A stretch of DNA of 8,758 nucleotides from Bacteroidales bacterium (GCA_031266895.1 JAISAD010000150.1:1-8758); one strand, 5' to 3'. Shown: positions 1-6,916, counted from the stretch's first letter. Program-made: numbers and translations. The notes: generated from the letters alone by a model not told the origin.

Positions 1-92
1 ACGGCCGAATTTTCAGCCAAATCGGCTCTTTTTACTATCTCATTGTACCACTGCGAATAGTTTTCTTCGCGATTAATTTCGTTTTTTGCCAT
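1..92 (-). CDS. proS: Prolyl-tRNA synthetase, N-terminal fragment (cut by window edge)
   Basis: Reading the minus strand from the ATG at 92-90 gives 30 codons before the left edge. The peptide starts MAKNEINREENYSQWYNE and continues through VKRADLAENSA. The pattern YSQWYxxxVxxADLAExSxV is the N-terminal signature of prolyl-tRNA synthetases of the archaeal/eukaryotic-like class, which many Bacteroidota carry. The enzyme is cytoplasmic and charges tRNA-Pro with proline using ATP. None of the class II catalytic motifs lie in this fragment, so the call rests on the N-terminal match alone. No other in-frame ATG lies close upstream, and there is no Shine-Dalgarno sequence, which is normal in this phylum. 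The gene reads away from all others in the window. The match is distinctive for so short a piece, but a full-length reading would settle it. Confidence 0.85.
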   Translation of the reverse strand, partial: MAKNEINREENYSQWYNEIVKRADLAENSA

Positions 93-206
93 TGATTTAT
101 GCTTTGCCGCTTTCGATTACTCCTTGATAAAATTCTTGTAAAATACCTGTTTTTAGTTATTTATAATTGAAAACAATAATTATTACTGTCTGTTTTTTTA
201 AGCCCG

Positions 207-214
207 CAAAAATA
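207..214 (-). promoter_or_regulatory. Possible -7 box for proS
   Basis: The minus strand reads TATTTTTG, an exact match to the Bacteroidota -7 consensus TAnnTTTG. It lies about 115 bases upstream of the proS start. No TTG or TTTG is found at the expected 19-21 base distance for a -33 box, so the match is only half of a promoter. In AT-rich DNA it could occur by chance. Confidence 0.35.
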
Positions 215-263
215 AGGAAAAAAAACAAAACAGCCTCCGATTTTTTCGGCAAAAGGGGGTGGA

Positions 264-392
264 CGAATTTCCATAGTGATGCACGTAAATTTCCATCACT
301 ATGAAAATATTTTTTCATCACTATGGAATTTTACTTCCGTCACTATGGAAATTTACTTCCGTCCCGACGAAAATTTACTTCTCTCCCGACGG
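264..392. repeat. Array of 22-nt repeats with one inverted copy at the left end
   Basis: Direct units begin at 294, 316, 338, 360 and 382, an exact 22-base period. The unit head is CATCACTATG (294-303, 316-325), CGTCACTATG (338-347), CGTCCCGACG (360-369) and a degenerate TCTCCCGACG (382-391). The unit tail is close to GAAATTTACTTC, and the last unit loses it. An inverted head lies at 272-281, extended as far as 264. It pairs with the first direct head through 10 perfect base pairs plus four more after a mismatch, around a 12-base loop (282-293). There are no unique spacers, so this is not a CRISPR. It may be a copy of a dispersed intergenic repeat family or a set of protein-binding sites; the sequence does not say which. 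Confidence 0.85.
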
Positions 393-441
393 CGGCTCAG
401 GCCGGTGCCTGTCGCCCTATTCCGGAGACACAATCCGGAGC

Positions 442-478
442 AAAAAAAAGAGGCTAACCTGTATGGGTCAGCCTCTTT
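442..478 (-). terminator. Intrinsic terminator of the lipoprotein gene
   Basis: Arms 447-459 and 466-478 pair over 13 positions with a single A-C mismatch around the 6-base loop TGTATG. On the minus strand the hairpin is followed directly by eight T (the A run at 442-449). It starts 18 bases after the lipoprotein stop codon. On the plus strand no T run follows, so it should act in one direction only. Confidence 0.9.
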
Positions 479-496
479 CAAGATATATGACAACTC

Positions 497-1375
497 CTAA
501 TCTTCGTAGGTATAATAGGTTGTGTATCTCTCCGTGGAGCCACCCTCTCTGATCATAGTAAGCACCTCTACAGGCCACTTTCCATCGTAAACAATATCGA
601 ATTCAACGGTACCGGTTCCGCTATAGGAATTACCTTCATAGGATGCCGAGTAAACAGCCTCAGTTAAAATAACGTTATTTTTGGAAGTAGCAAATGTCGG
701 ACCAGCCTCTTCAGGATCAAAACAGTAATAGAATGGATTCCTGTTTTTATCATATTGAAAAGTATATTCCTCGCTATAATAATATTCATTACCGACTTGA
801 CTTAAAGTCACTGTTTTAATATTATCGCCATCCCATACATATTCATAAGTGGTAGCAAACCCTCCTTTGGCTGAGGACGCCGGACGTTCCTGGCGCTTTG
901 TCATCTGTTCTACCGCCTGTTCCGGCAACGGCAGGAAGAGACGCAGCGTGGAAGCCAAATCGGGACGAGACGACTTCTTACCATCATTGTATTCAACCGT
1001 TACAGAGGTGATTTTGCTTTTAGTATGCGTGAAATTATAAGTTTCCTCCAATGCCCCGTCTTCATCATAATAGTCCACTCTTTTAATAAATTTGCCATCG
1101 TAGGAAAAAGATATGTAGGAGGCATCGTTCCATAAAATCTTTTTGATGCGGTCTTTCTCATACGTGAATTTGCGGTAATATTGATCTGTCGCATCTGAAA
1201 TTTTGATAAGGTTTTTGCCCTCCCAAGTCCATTTTTCGTACAACTGTTTTGCACCGTCGCCTTGCAAATAAATTTTAGAGATCTTCTTTTTGGGATGATA
1301 AACTCCCTCCTTTTCGCACGCTGAAAATGAGCATGCAATGGCTATTGCAGCCAAAAGGAATAATGTTTTTTTCAT
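497..1375 (-). CDS. Putative outer-membrane lipoprotein with YD-like repeats, function unknown
   Basis: The protein has 292 residues. It opens with MKKTLFLLAAIAIA, a basic end and a hydrophobic core, followed by the lipobox FSAC with the lipidated Cys at residue 20. The next residues, EKE, are charged and acidic, resembling signals that send Bacteroidota lipoproteins to the cell surface. The rest is rich in Tyr, Lys and Asp and carries about six short repeats of the form (W/Y)-(D/E)-x-K-x-(I/L)-x-x-(I/V), near residues 48-60, 69-81, 89-101, 177-190, 203-213 and 260-272. Such YD-like beta-hairpin repeats occur in Bacteroidota lipoproteins of the DUF4595 kind; that family name is my suggestion, not a proven match. 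A start further upstream (1489) is open but would overlap the promoter and bury the signal peptide, so 1375 is chosen. No enzyme motif is seen. Confidence 0.85.
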   Translation of the reverse strand: MKKTLFLLAAIAIACSFSACEKEGVYHPKKKISKIYLQGDGAKQLYEKWTWEGKNLIKISDATDQYYRKFTYEKDRIKKILWNDASYISFSYDGKFIKRVDYYDEDGALEETYNFTHTKSKITSVTVEYNDGKKSSRPDLASTLRLFLPLPEQAVEQMTKRQERPASSAKGGFATTYEYVWDGDNIKTVTLSQVGNEYYYSEEYTFQYDKNRNPFYYCFDPEEAGPTFATSKNNVILTEAVYSASYEGNSYSGTGTVEFDIVYDGKWPVEVLTMIREGGSTERYTTYYTYED

Positions 1376-1457
1376 AAAATATGGTGCTCGGTTATATAGC
1401 ATTAAGCCCATCGCTGTTAAGTTTTGTTTAGAAATATTCTTTAATAATTTGCGCTTG

Positions 1458-1490
1458 CAAAAATACACATTTTTTTTAGACAGGGTCAAA
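1458..1490 (-). promoter_or_regulatory. Promoter of the lipoprotein gene
   Basis: On the minus strand TTTG (1490-1487) is followed after 21 bases by TATTTTTG (1465-1458). These match the Bacteroidota -33 and -7 boxes. The start of transcription would fall near 1451, giving a leader of about 75 bases. The -33 half lies inside the promoter of the divergent plug gene. Confidence 0.65.
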
Positions 1491-1506
1491 AAATATAGTA
1501 TCTTTG
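1476..1506 (+). promoter_or_regulatory. Promoter of the T9SS plug gene
   Basis: TATCTTTG at 1499-1506 matches the -7 consensus TAnnTTTG exactly. TTAG at 1476-1479, one base off TTTG, lies 19 bases upstream as the -33 box. Transcription would begin near 1513, about 20 bases before the ATG at 1534. This rules out the in-frame ATG at 1504 as the start codon. Confidence 0.65.
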
Positions 1507-1533
1507 CATTTTATTTTAAAAGCAGCAAAATAT

Positions 1534-2817
1534 ATGAAGAAGATCTGTGGTTTTATAGTGATTATACTGTTGTGGAGTGGCTGGAGTACCCGTTTGACGG
1601 GGCAGGATTATGCTCACATACTTTTCAGCGATCAGGAGTATGCAGGCGGATTGAGCGGCATTAAGTTTTCGGTGGCGGAGCGCCCTTTTACGCGACCGAT
1701 TATTACGCTCAACAGCGACGAGCAGCTTGTGCTGGAGTTTGACGATTTGGAGGAAGAGAGTCGCTATCTGAAGTATAAACTGATACACTGTACTTACAAC
1801 TGGCAGCCATCGAGCTTGCTGCCTATTGAGTATCTGACCGGCTTTATGGAAGATGAGATTACGGATGTGAGCAGTTCGTTTGCCAATTCGGTTTTTTATA
1901 TGCACTACCGCCTTGCATTGCCTAATGGCATGATACAGCTGACAAAATCGGGAAATTATTTGCTTTTTGTGTATGACGATACGGAGGATAATCCTATTTT
2001 GACGCGACGCCTGATGGTGAAGGAGCCTGTGTCGGTGTCCATAACGGGGGCGGTGCACCAGGCTACCGATGTGTCGAACATGCAGAAGCAGCAGGAGGTT
2101 GATTTTGTGGTACGCACCGGCAGTTATGTTGTTAATAATCCAGCCGCTTATCTGCACGCTACCATCTTACAGAATGGCCGGTGGGATAATGCCATTCAGG
2201 GGCTGATTTACCGCTACGGCAAGCCAGGGGAGTACAGTTTCGATTACGATGACGGCAAAAATTGCTTTAATGGCGGCTCCGAGTTTCGTACTTTCGATAT
2301 CAGGAGCTTGCGTTACAACAGCAATCGGATTGTCTCCATAAGCTTTCAAAATCGAGTCTATCATGCCTTTATTGTAGAGGATATTGCACGTCCTTTTGGA
2401 GCTTACGAGAGCAATAGCACCCTGCGCGGTTCCTGCTATTTTAAGAATGAGGACTTTGACGGCGAAAACCGCGAGGAGTATGCAGCTACTCACTTTGCAT
2501 TGCATGCCGATTTTCCGATACGGGACGGCGATGTCTATGTGTTTGGCGAGCTGACCAACTGGCGCATCAGCGAAGAGGCGAAACTGACTTACAATGAAAG
2601 CAGCAACTATTATGAAACCAAACTTTTTCTAAAACAGGGCTATTACAATTATCAGTATGTTTATGTAAAAAGCGGATCGTCTCGAATTGATGAGACCTAT
2701 ATTGAAGGTAGTCACTGGCAAACCGATAACGAATATACGGTACTTATTTATCTGCAGGAAGAGGGCAGTTCTTACGATAAGCTGGTAGGAGTTACCTATT
2801 TTTCAATTGCAAATTAA
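1534..2817 (+). CDS. Type 9 secretion system plug protein (DUF5103 family)
   Basis: The protein has 427 residues with an N-terminal signal peptide of about 24 residues ending at TGQ. Hallmarks of the DUF5103 family are visible in order: SDEQLVLEFDDL (61-72), HCTYNW (85-90), SGNYLL (139-144), GGSEFRTFDIRSLRY (247-261), DGDVYVFGELTNWR (331-344, an Ig-like fold segment) and EGSHWQTDNEYTVLIYL (391-407). In the T9SS this periplasmic protein closes the inner end of the large SprA/Sov translocon pore when no cargo is passing; that role comes from the family, not from this sequence. The length is normal and all conserved blocks are present, so it looks functional. ATG 1534 is chosen because it follows the promoter and begins the signal peptide with MKK. 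No other T9SS gene is in the window. The ROK kinase gene follows 78 bases downstream. Confidence 0.9.
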   Translation: MKKICGFIVIILLWSGWSTRLTGQDYAHILFSDQEYAGGLSGIKFSVAERPFTRPIITLNSDEQLVLEFDDLEEESRYLKYKLIHCTYNWQPSSLLPIEYLTGFMEDEITDVSSSFANSVFYMHYRLALPNGMIQLTKSGNYLLFVYDDTEDNPILTRRLMVKEPVSVSITGAVHQATDVSNMQKQQEVDFVVRTGSYVVNNPAAYLHATILQNGRWDNAIQGLIYRYGKPGEYSFDYDDGKNCFNGGSEFRTFDIRSLRYNSNRIVSISFQNRVYHAFIVEDIARPFGAYESNSTLRGSCYFKNEDFDGENREEYAATHFALHADFPIRDGDVYVFGELTNWRISEEAKLTYNESSNYYETKLFLKQGYYNYQYVYVKSGSSRIDETYIEGSHWQTDNEYTVLIYLQEEGSSYDKLVGVTYFSIAN

Positions 2818-2895
2818 GGATTGCGAAACATCCATTTTTTCGCAGGCAGAGATCAGGAGATAAATATCAGTTTGAATTTTAAAAATATACAAATT

Positions 2896-3840
2896 ATGGA
2901 ATTTTCAATTGGAGTAGATATTGGCGGAACTAATACCGACATCGGGTTAGTTAGCTGTGAGGGCAAATGTATTGCGCGTGCCCGCTTCTCTACAGCTGCC
3001 TATCAGGATGCATCGCGTTATGTTGATGATTTGGCAATAGTTATCAAGCAATTGCTGCAGGAGGCAGGAGTAACTCAAATGGTCAAAGTGGGCATTGGCG
3101 CCCCCAACAGCAACTACTATACTGGCTGCATTGATTCTGCTACCAACCTTAATTTTAAAGACAGCGTGCCTATTTGCCAGATGATTCGGGAAAGATTGAA
3201 TACGTATGCAGTCGTTACGAATGATGCTAATGCAGCGGCTTACGGCGAGATGATTTACGGGGGAGCAAAGGAGATGAAGCATTTTATTATGGTAACGCTG
3301 GGCACGGGCATTGGCAGCGGTTTTGTGATCGATGGACAGCTTGTGTACGGACATGACGGGTATGCCGGCGAACTGGGACACACTACCATTTTTCCCGACG
3401 GGAGGCTATGCAGTTGCGGTCGCAGGGGCTGCCTGGAGCAATATACGGCGGCACGCGGCATTCAGCAAACTTGCCTCGAACTGATGGCGCGCGCTCCTTA
3501 CAGTGGCGCACTTACCCAGTACGATATTGGGGATTTGGGCTGTAAGGCTATTGCCTCTGAAGCCTATGCCGGCGATCAGATAGCCTTGGAGACGTTTGAA
3601 TATACCGGCAAGCTGCTGGGGATAGCCTTAGCCAATGCCGTAGCTTTCTCTTCACCGGAAGCTATTTTCCTGATGGGCGGCCTGATGCATGCCGGCGATA
3701 TTCTTTTAAAGCCGCTGCGCCGCTCGTTTGAACAAAATCTACTCTTCGTTTATAAAGATAATGTACAGATACTTCCCTCGAAACTGCCGCAAAATGATGC
3801 TTCAATACTGGGTGCTGCAGCGTTGACGAAACTGTCTTGA
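2896..3840 (+). CDS. ROK-family sugar kinase, probably glucokinase
   Basis: The protein has 314 residues, the usual ROK length. Residues 8-13 (DIGGTN) form the first phosphate-binding motif of the actin-like ATPase fold. ND at 109-110 places the catalytic Asp at residue 110. LGTGIG (135-140) is the second phosphate loop. GELGH (158-162) contains the sugar-binding Glu159 and His162, and CSCGRRGCLE (172-181) supplies the zinc ligands Cys172, Cys174 and Cys179. All key residues are intact, so an active cytoplasmic hexose kinase is expected. Glucose is the likeliest substrate, but N-acetylglucosamine or mannose cannot be excluded. The ATG at 2896 is preferred over an in-frame TTG at 2821 because the family begins with the short strand leading into DIGGTN. 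No TAnnTTTG box is seen in the 78-base gap, so transcription from the plug promoter is likely. It converges on korB with 7 bases between stop codons. Confidence 0.92.
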   Translation: MEFSIGVDIGGTNTDIGLVSCEGKCIARARFSTAAYQDASRYVDDLAIVIKQLLQEAGVTQMVKVGIGAPNSNYYTGCIDSATNLNFKDSVPICQMIRERLNTYAVVTNDANAAAYGEMIYGGAKEMKHFIMVTLGTGIGSGFVIDGQLVYGHDGYAGELGHTTIFPDGRLCSCGRRGCLEQYTAARGIQQTCLELMARAPYSGALTQYDIGDLGCKAIASEAYAGDQIALETFEYTGKLLGIALANAVAFSSPEAIFLMGGLMHAGDILLKPLRRSFEQNLLFVYKDNVQILPSKLPQNDASILGAAALTKLS

Positions 3841-3847
3841 AAATCTG

Positions 3848-4879
3848 TTAAATTTCCCAGGTATCTCCGCTATTCAGCAAATCGTCCACGCATTTTATCT
3901 TGCCGGTGGCCTGTGCCTCATCAATCTGATTGGCAAGCAGCTGATCGTAAGTGGGGGCATTGGCCGAACGGATAACGCCGAGTGCAATAGGGAAGTGTGG
4001 CGGCTTCATCTTCGCCAGCATGAGGTGAATCCCCGGATCGAAACGATACATGTCGTGTACCAGCAAATCGGTTTCCGCGATGCCATTTTCTCCAACAGTA
4101 ACCACTTCCAAACCATGTTCACCCAGCTTGATACCCTTATTTCTATCCTTGCCGAAAATCATCGGTTCGCCCTGTTTCAGGTAAAGTTGCGTGTCGTCCC
4201 GGTTTTCTTTGGCAGTAATGTATTTATGAGCGCCATCGTTAAAAATAATACAATTTTGCAGCATTTCCACAACCGAAGTTCCATCGTGCTTGGCTGCTTC
4301 CAGCATGACTTCACTGATAAACTTCGAGTTGGTATCCAATACTCTGGCAAAGAAAGTGCCCTGTGCGCCAAGCACCAGTTCGCCTACGGTAAAGGGATGC
4401 TCTATTGTGCCCTGCGGCGACGATTTGGTAACCTTGCCCAGCGGCGAAGTAGGCGAATACTGTCCTTTGGTTAAACCATATATCTCATTGTTAAACAGCA
4501 TAATGTTAATATCAATATTGCGCCGGATAACATGGATAAAGTGGTTGCCGCCGATAGCCAGCGAATCGCCGTCTCCGGTAGCCACCCATACGCTCAGCCC
4601 GCGATTGAAGAGGCGCACACCGGTAGCAATGGCATTGGCTCGCCCGTGAATGCTGTGAAAGCCGTAAGTATTCACATAATAAGGAAAACGGGAAGAGCAG
4701 CCTATTCCCGATACAAAACAGAAGTTCTCTTTTTTGTATCCAATTTGGGGAAATACATTCTCAATAGCCGCAAGAATGGCATGATTACCACACCCCGGAC
4801 ACCATTTTACCATTTGGTCGCTGGCGAAATCTTCTTTGGTTAATTGTTCTTTTGACCTTTCTATTGTGTTGTAACTCAT
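3848..4879 (-). CDS. korB: 2-oxoacid:ferredoxin oxidoreductase, beta subunit (2-oxoglutarate type)
   Basis: This 343-residue subunit binds thiamine diphosphate and one [4Fe-4S] cluster. The cluster ligands fit CxxC at Cys27 and Cys30, then Cys61 and Cys210, a spacing close to that known in archaeal homologues. GDGDSLAIGG (102-111) with Asn131 in FNNEIYGL is the thiamine diphosphate and magnesium motif. LTKGQYSPTS (136-145) is the conserved segment after it. With KorA it should convert a 2-oxoacid, CoA and oxidised ferredoxin to acyl-CoA, CO2 and reduced ferredoxin, or run in reverse. The sequence resembles the 2-oxoglutarate group more than pyruvate enzymes, but substrate cannot be fixed from motifs. 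It is the second gene of the operon, 11 bases after korA, with a Shine-Dalgarno-like sequence. Confidence 0.92.
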   Translation of the reverse strand: MSYNTIERSKEQLTKEDFASDQMVKWCPGCGNHAILAAIENVFPQIGYKKENFCFVSGIGCSSRFPYYVNTYGFHSIHGRANAIATGVRLFNRGLSVWVATGDGDSLAIGGNHFIHVIRRNIDINIMLFNNEIYGLTKGQYSPTSPLGKVTKSSPQGTIEHPFTVGELVLGAQGTFFARVLDTNSKFISEVMLEAAKHDGTSVVEMLQNCIIFNDGAHKYITAKENRDDTQLYLKQGEPMIFGKDRNKGIKLGEHGLEVVTVGENGIAETDLLVHDMYRFDPGIHLMLAKMKPPHFPIALGVIRSANAPTYDQLLANQIDEAQATGKIKCVDDLLNSGDTWEI

Positions 4880-4886
4880 GATTTTT

Positions 4887-4892
4887 TTCCTT
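4887..4892 (-). promoter_or_regulatory. Shine-Dalgarno-like site for korB
   Basis: The minus strand reads AAGGAA seven bases before the korB ATG. It overlaps the TAA stop codon of korA. None of the other starts in the window has such a site. It suggests that korB translation is coupled to korA, giving matched subunit amounts. Confidence 0.5.
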
Positions 4893-6729
4893 ATTTTATT
4901 TGATTTTTAATTACATTCACTAATTCCTCTACCGTAAAAGGGAGTCCCTGTATCTTATTGCATTGCTGATATTGATACTGAGGGTGCGTCATGCGCAGGT
5001 AACCAGCAAACTGGCCTCCATTCAACTCGCACACCAGTATATTTTTAAACCGTTTAAAAATATCGGCAGTATTAGCAGGCAACGGCATAATGTTGGTAAA
5101 ATGGGCGTGGCCTATCTTTTTGCCTGTTCCCTGCACCTCCTTTATGGCCGTTTGTATCTGTCCCTTAGTGCTGCCCCAGCTCACCAGAAGCAAGTCGCCT
5201 TCCGGCTCGCCCATCACCTCCTGTTTTGGAATGCGACTGGCTAAGCGCATCACTTTATCTTTACGATTCTGCACCATCAAAGCATGATTCTGCGGATCGG
5301 TGGACACAGCGCCGTAAATATCAGTCTTTTCCAGACCGCCAATTCTGTGTCGCAACCCTTCTGTACCCGGAATAGCCCACTGGCGCACGAGCGTTTCGGC
5401 ATCACGGCGGTAAGGGGTATAGTCGGGGTCATTGGCTTTGGCTACCGGTGGAGTAATAGTCGGCATATCGGCTATTTTGGGAATGCGAAACAATTCGCTT
5501 CCCTGACCAATATAGCCATCAGTCAACAAAATAACAGGGGTCATGTTTTCCATTGCCAGCTTGGCGGCATTGAAAGCCTGATAAAAACAGTCGCCTGGCG
5601 AAGCGGCTGCTACTACAATACATTGAGCTTCGCCGTTGCGGCCAAAAAGCGCCATGCCAAGGTCGGCCTGCTCTGTTTTGGTAGGCAGGCCTGTAGAGGG
5701 GCCTCCACGCTGCACATCTACCACCACCAATGGCAATTCGGCCATCACAGCCAGTCCCAGGGCTTCGGTTTTCAGCGATAACCCTGGCCCTGATGTAGAG
5801 GTGCAGGCCAAGGCTCCGGCAAACGAAGCGCCGATAGCCGAACAGATGCCGGCAATCTCATCTTCTGCTTGAAATACCTTAGCCCCCAGTGACTTGTGTT
5901 TAGCCAATTCGATTAAAATATCAGTAGCCGGCGTAATAGGATACGAACCTAAAAAGAGCTTGTGGCCTGAGCGTTCTGCCGCCGCCAGCAGCCCCCATGC
6001 CGTAGCCGTATTGCCGGTAATGTTGCGGTAGCGTCCCTTCGGCAAATTCACCTTAGCAATATGGCAGGTAGAAGCAAACACCTCAAGCGTTTCGGCAAAA
6101 TTAAAGCCTTTTTCCATCACTTTTTTGTTCACATCCGATACTCCCGGTTTCTTCGCAAACCGTTTATCCAGCAGTTTGAATGGAATGTCAAGATCAAAAT
6201 TAAATATATAGTAAATCATGCCCAGGCAGAACATATTTTTGGTTCTGGCGGCATCTTTTACATCCATACCCAGCGCCATAGCGGTCTCTTTTGCCATTGT
6301 GGTTATAGCAGGACTAACCACCATGTAAGAGCTAAGCGTACTGTCTTCCAGCGGATTGGAACTGTAGCCTGCCTTTTCCAGTGCACCGGCATTGTAAGCA
6401 TCTATATCGGTAAGAATAACCCCGCCCTTTCTTACCCACTTAAGGTTCGCCTTGAGCGAAGCGGGATTCATAGCGACTAAAACGTCGCAACTGTCACCAA
6501 TAATACGGGTTTCCTTACCGATATGTACCTGAAATCCGGACACGCCGGCAATACTGTTGTGCGGAGCTCTGATTTCTGCAGGATAGTCGGGAAAAGTGGC
6601 AATGTCATTGCCCATCAGTGCGGCGGTATCGGAAAAGAGCGTGCCCAATAGCTGCATGCCATCACCCGAATCGCCGACAAACTTCACTACCACGCTGTCT
6701 TTTTCGTGAATTTGCTTGTTTTGTGCCAT
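4891..6729 (-). CDS. korA: 2-oxoacid:ferredoxin oxidoreductase, fused gamma-alpha subunit
   Basis: This 612-residue protein is a gamma domain followed by an alpha domain. The gamma part (about 12-200) opens with FVGDSGDGMQLLG (17-29) and contains NPASL (88-92). The alpha part (about 235-612) has YPITPATD (263-270), the loop that closes over the 2-oxoacid, then QAEDE (287-291), TSTSGPGLSLK (310-320), WGSTKGQ (518-524) and ELNGGQ (568-573), all family hallmarks. With KorB it forms a two-gene oxidoreductase in which the only Fe-S cluster sits in the beta subunit. No separate delta or ferredoxin subunit lies in the window, so electrons should pass to free ferredoxin. It leads the operon, with a promoter about 155 bases upstream. 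Motifs favour 2-oxoglutarate, but a broader 2-oxoacid range is possible. No defect is seen. Confidence 0.92.
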   Translation of the reverse strand: MAQNKQIHEKDSVVVKFVGDSGDGMQLLGTLFSDTAALMGNDIATFPDYPAEIRAPHNSIAGVSGFQVHIGKETRIIGDSCDVLVAMNPASLKANLKWVRKGGVILTDIDAYNAGALEKAGYSSNPLEDSTLSSYMVVSPAITTMAKETAMALGMDVKDAARTKNMFCLGMIYYIFNFDLDIPFKLLDKRFAKKPGVSDVNKKVMEKGFNFAETLEVFASTCHIAKVNLPKGRYRNITGNTATAWGLLAAAERSGHKLFLGSYPITPATDILIELAKHKSLGAKVFQAEDEIAGICSAIGASFAGALACTSTSGPGLSLKTEALGLAVMAELPLVVVDVQRGGPSTGLPTKTEQADLGMALFGRNGEAQCIVVAAASPGDCFYQAFNAAKLAMENMTPVILLTDGYIGQGSELFRIPKIADMPTITPPVAKANDPDYTPYRRDAETLVRQWAIPGTEGLRHRIGGLEKTDIYGAVSTDPQNHALMVQNRKDKVMRLASRIPKQEVMGEPEGDLLLVSWGSTKGQIQTAIKEVQGTGKKIGHAHFTNIMPLPANTADIFKRFKNILVCELNGGQFAGYLRMTHPQYQYQQCNKIQGLPFTVEELVNVIKNQIK

Positions 6730-6858
6730 AAGTTATCTTTATATCTTTTAGTTTTTAATTGCAAATCTGCTCCTGTTGCCCTGTTTTGGCAGTACTTAAT
6801 ACCGTATTTTACATTCTCGGAAAAATATAACTTACTTTGTATTAAACAATTAACTCCT

Positions 6859-6872
6859 AAACAGTTCTGTTT
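6859..6872. promoter_or_regulatory. Dyad near the kor transcription start, possible operator
   Basis: AAACAG and CTGTTT are inverted repeats separated by two bases, and the flanks CTC (6854-6856) and GAG (6878-6880) add weaker symmetry. It lies just downstream of the kor -7 box, about where transcription begins. The 2-base gap is too short for a normal RNA hairpin, so a binding site for a dimeric regulator is the more natural reading. No regulator is encoded nearby, and a chance dyad is possible. Confidence 0.3.
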
Positions 6873-6883
6873 TTAGCGAGCGC

Positions 6884-6916
6884 CAAAAGTATCAAAAAAA
6901 AATGACACTTTACAAA
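6884..6916 (-). promoter_or_regulatory. Promoter of the korAB operon
   Basis: On the minus strand TTTG (6916-6913) is followed after 21 bases by TACTTTTG (6891-6884). Both boxes match the Bacteroidota consensus exactly, with the same 21-base spacing as the lipoprotein promoter. Transcription would begin near 6877, leaving a leader of about 150 bases before korA. Confidence 0.7.

Larger units (their letters stand above)
93..441. other. Intergenic region between proS and the lipoprotein terminator
   Basis: No credible gene is present. From left to right it holds an AT-rich leader for proS (about 93-206), a possible -7 box for proS (207-214), a G-rich spacer (254-262), the 22-nt repeat array (264-392), and about 50 GC-richer bases in which TCCGGAG occurs twice (421-427 and 434-440). 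Open frames crossing the array are composed of the repeat itself and run into the terminator hairpin, so they are not called as genes. Confidence 0.7.

Noticed and set aside
264..392. CRISPR array or plasmid iterons
   Set aside because: There are no unique spacers, and the units are contiguous. The 22-base step does recall plasmid iterons, but no replication protein is nearby and the neighbour is proS, a chromosomal housekeeping gene.
276..552. Two open frames of 74 and 83 codons on the plus strand
   Set aside because: They are translations of the 22-nt repeat array that run on through the minus-strand terminator into the lipoprotein gene. There is no family-like sequence and no promoter.
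1376..1489. N-terminal extension of the lipoprotein starting at 1489
   Set aside because: It would place 38 residues in front of a good signal peptide and lipobox and would overlap the promoter boxes.
1516..2157. 213-codon open frame on the minus strand
   Set aside because: It lies wholly opposite the plug gene, is rich in His, Arg and Gln as expected from an antisense frame, and has no recognisable domain.
2821..2895. TTG start giving the ROK kinase 25 extra residues
   Set aside because: The family starts a few residues before DIGGTN; the ATG at 2896 fits this and the extra residues resemble no known leader.
5284..5781. 165-codon open frame on the plus strand
   Set aside because: It is opposite korA, whose motifs cover this stretch, and shows no family-like sequence. 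The other long frames opposite korA and korB (for example 3995-4474 and 6061-6480) are rejected for the same reason.
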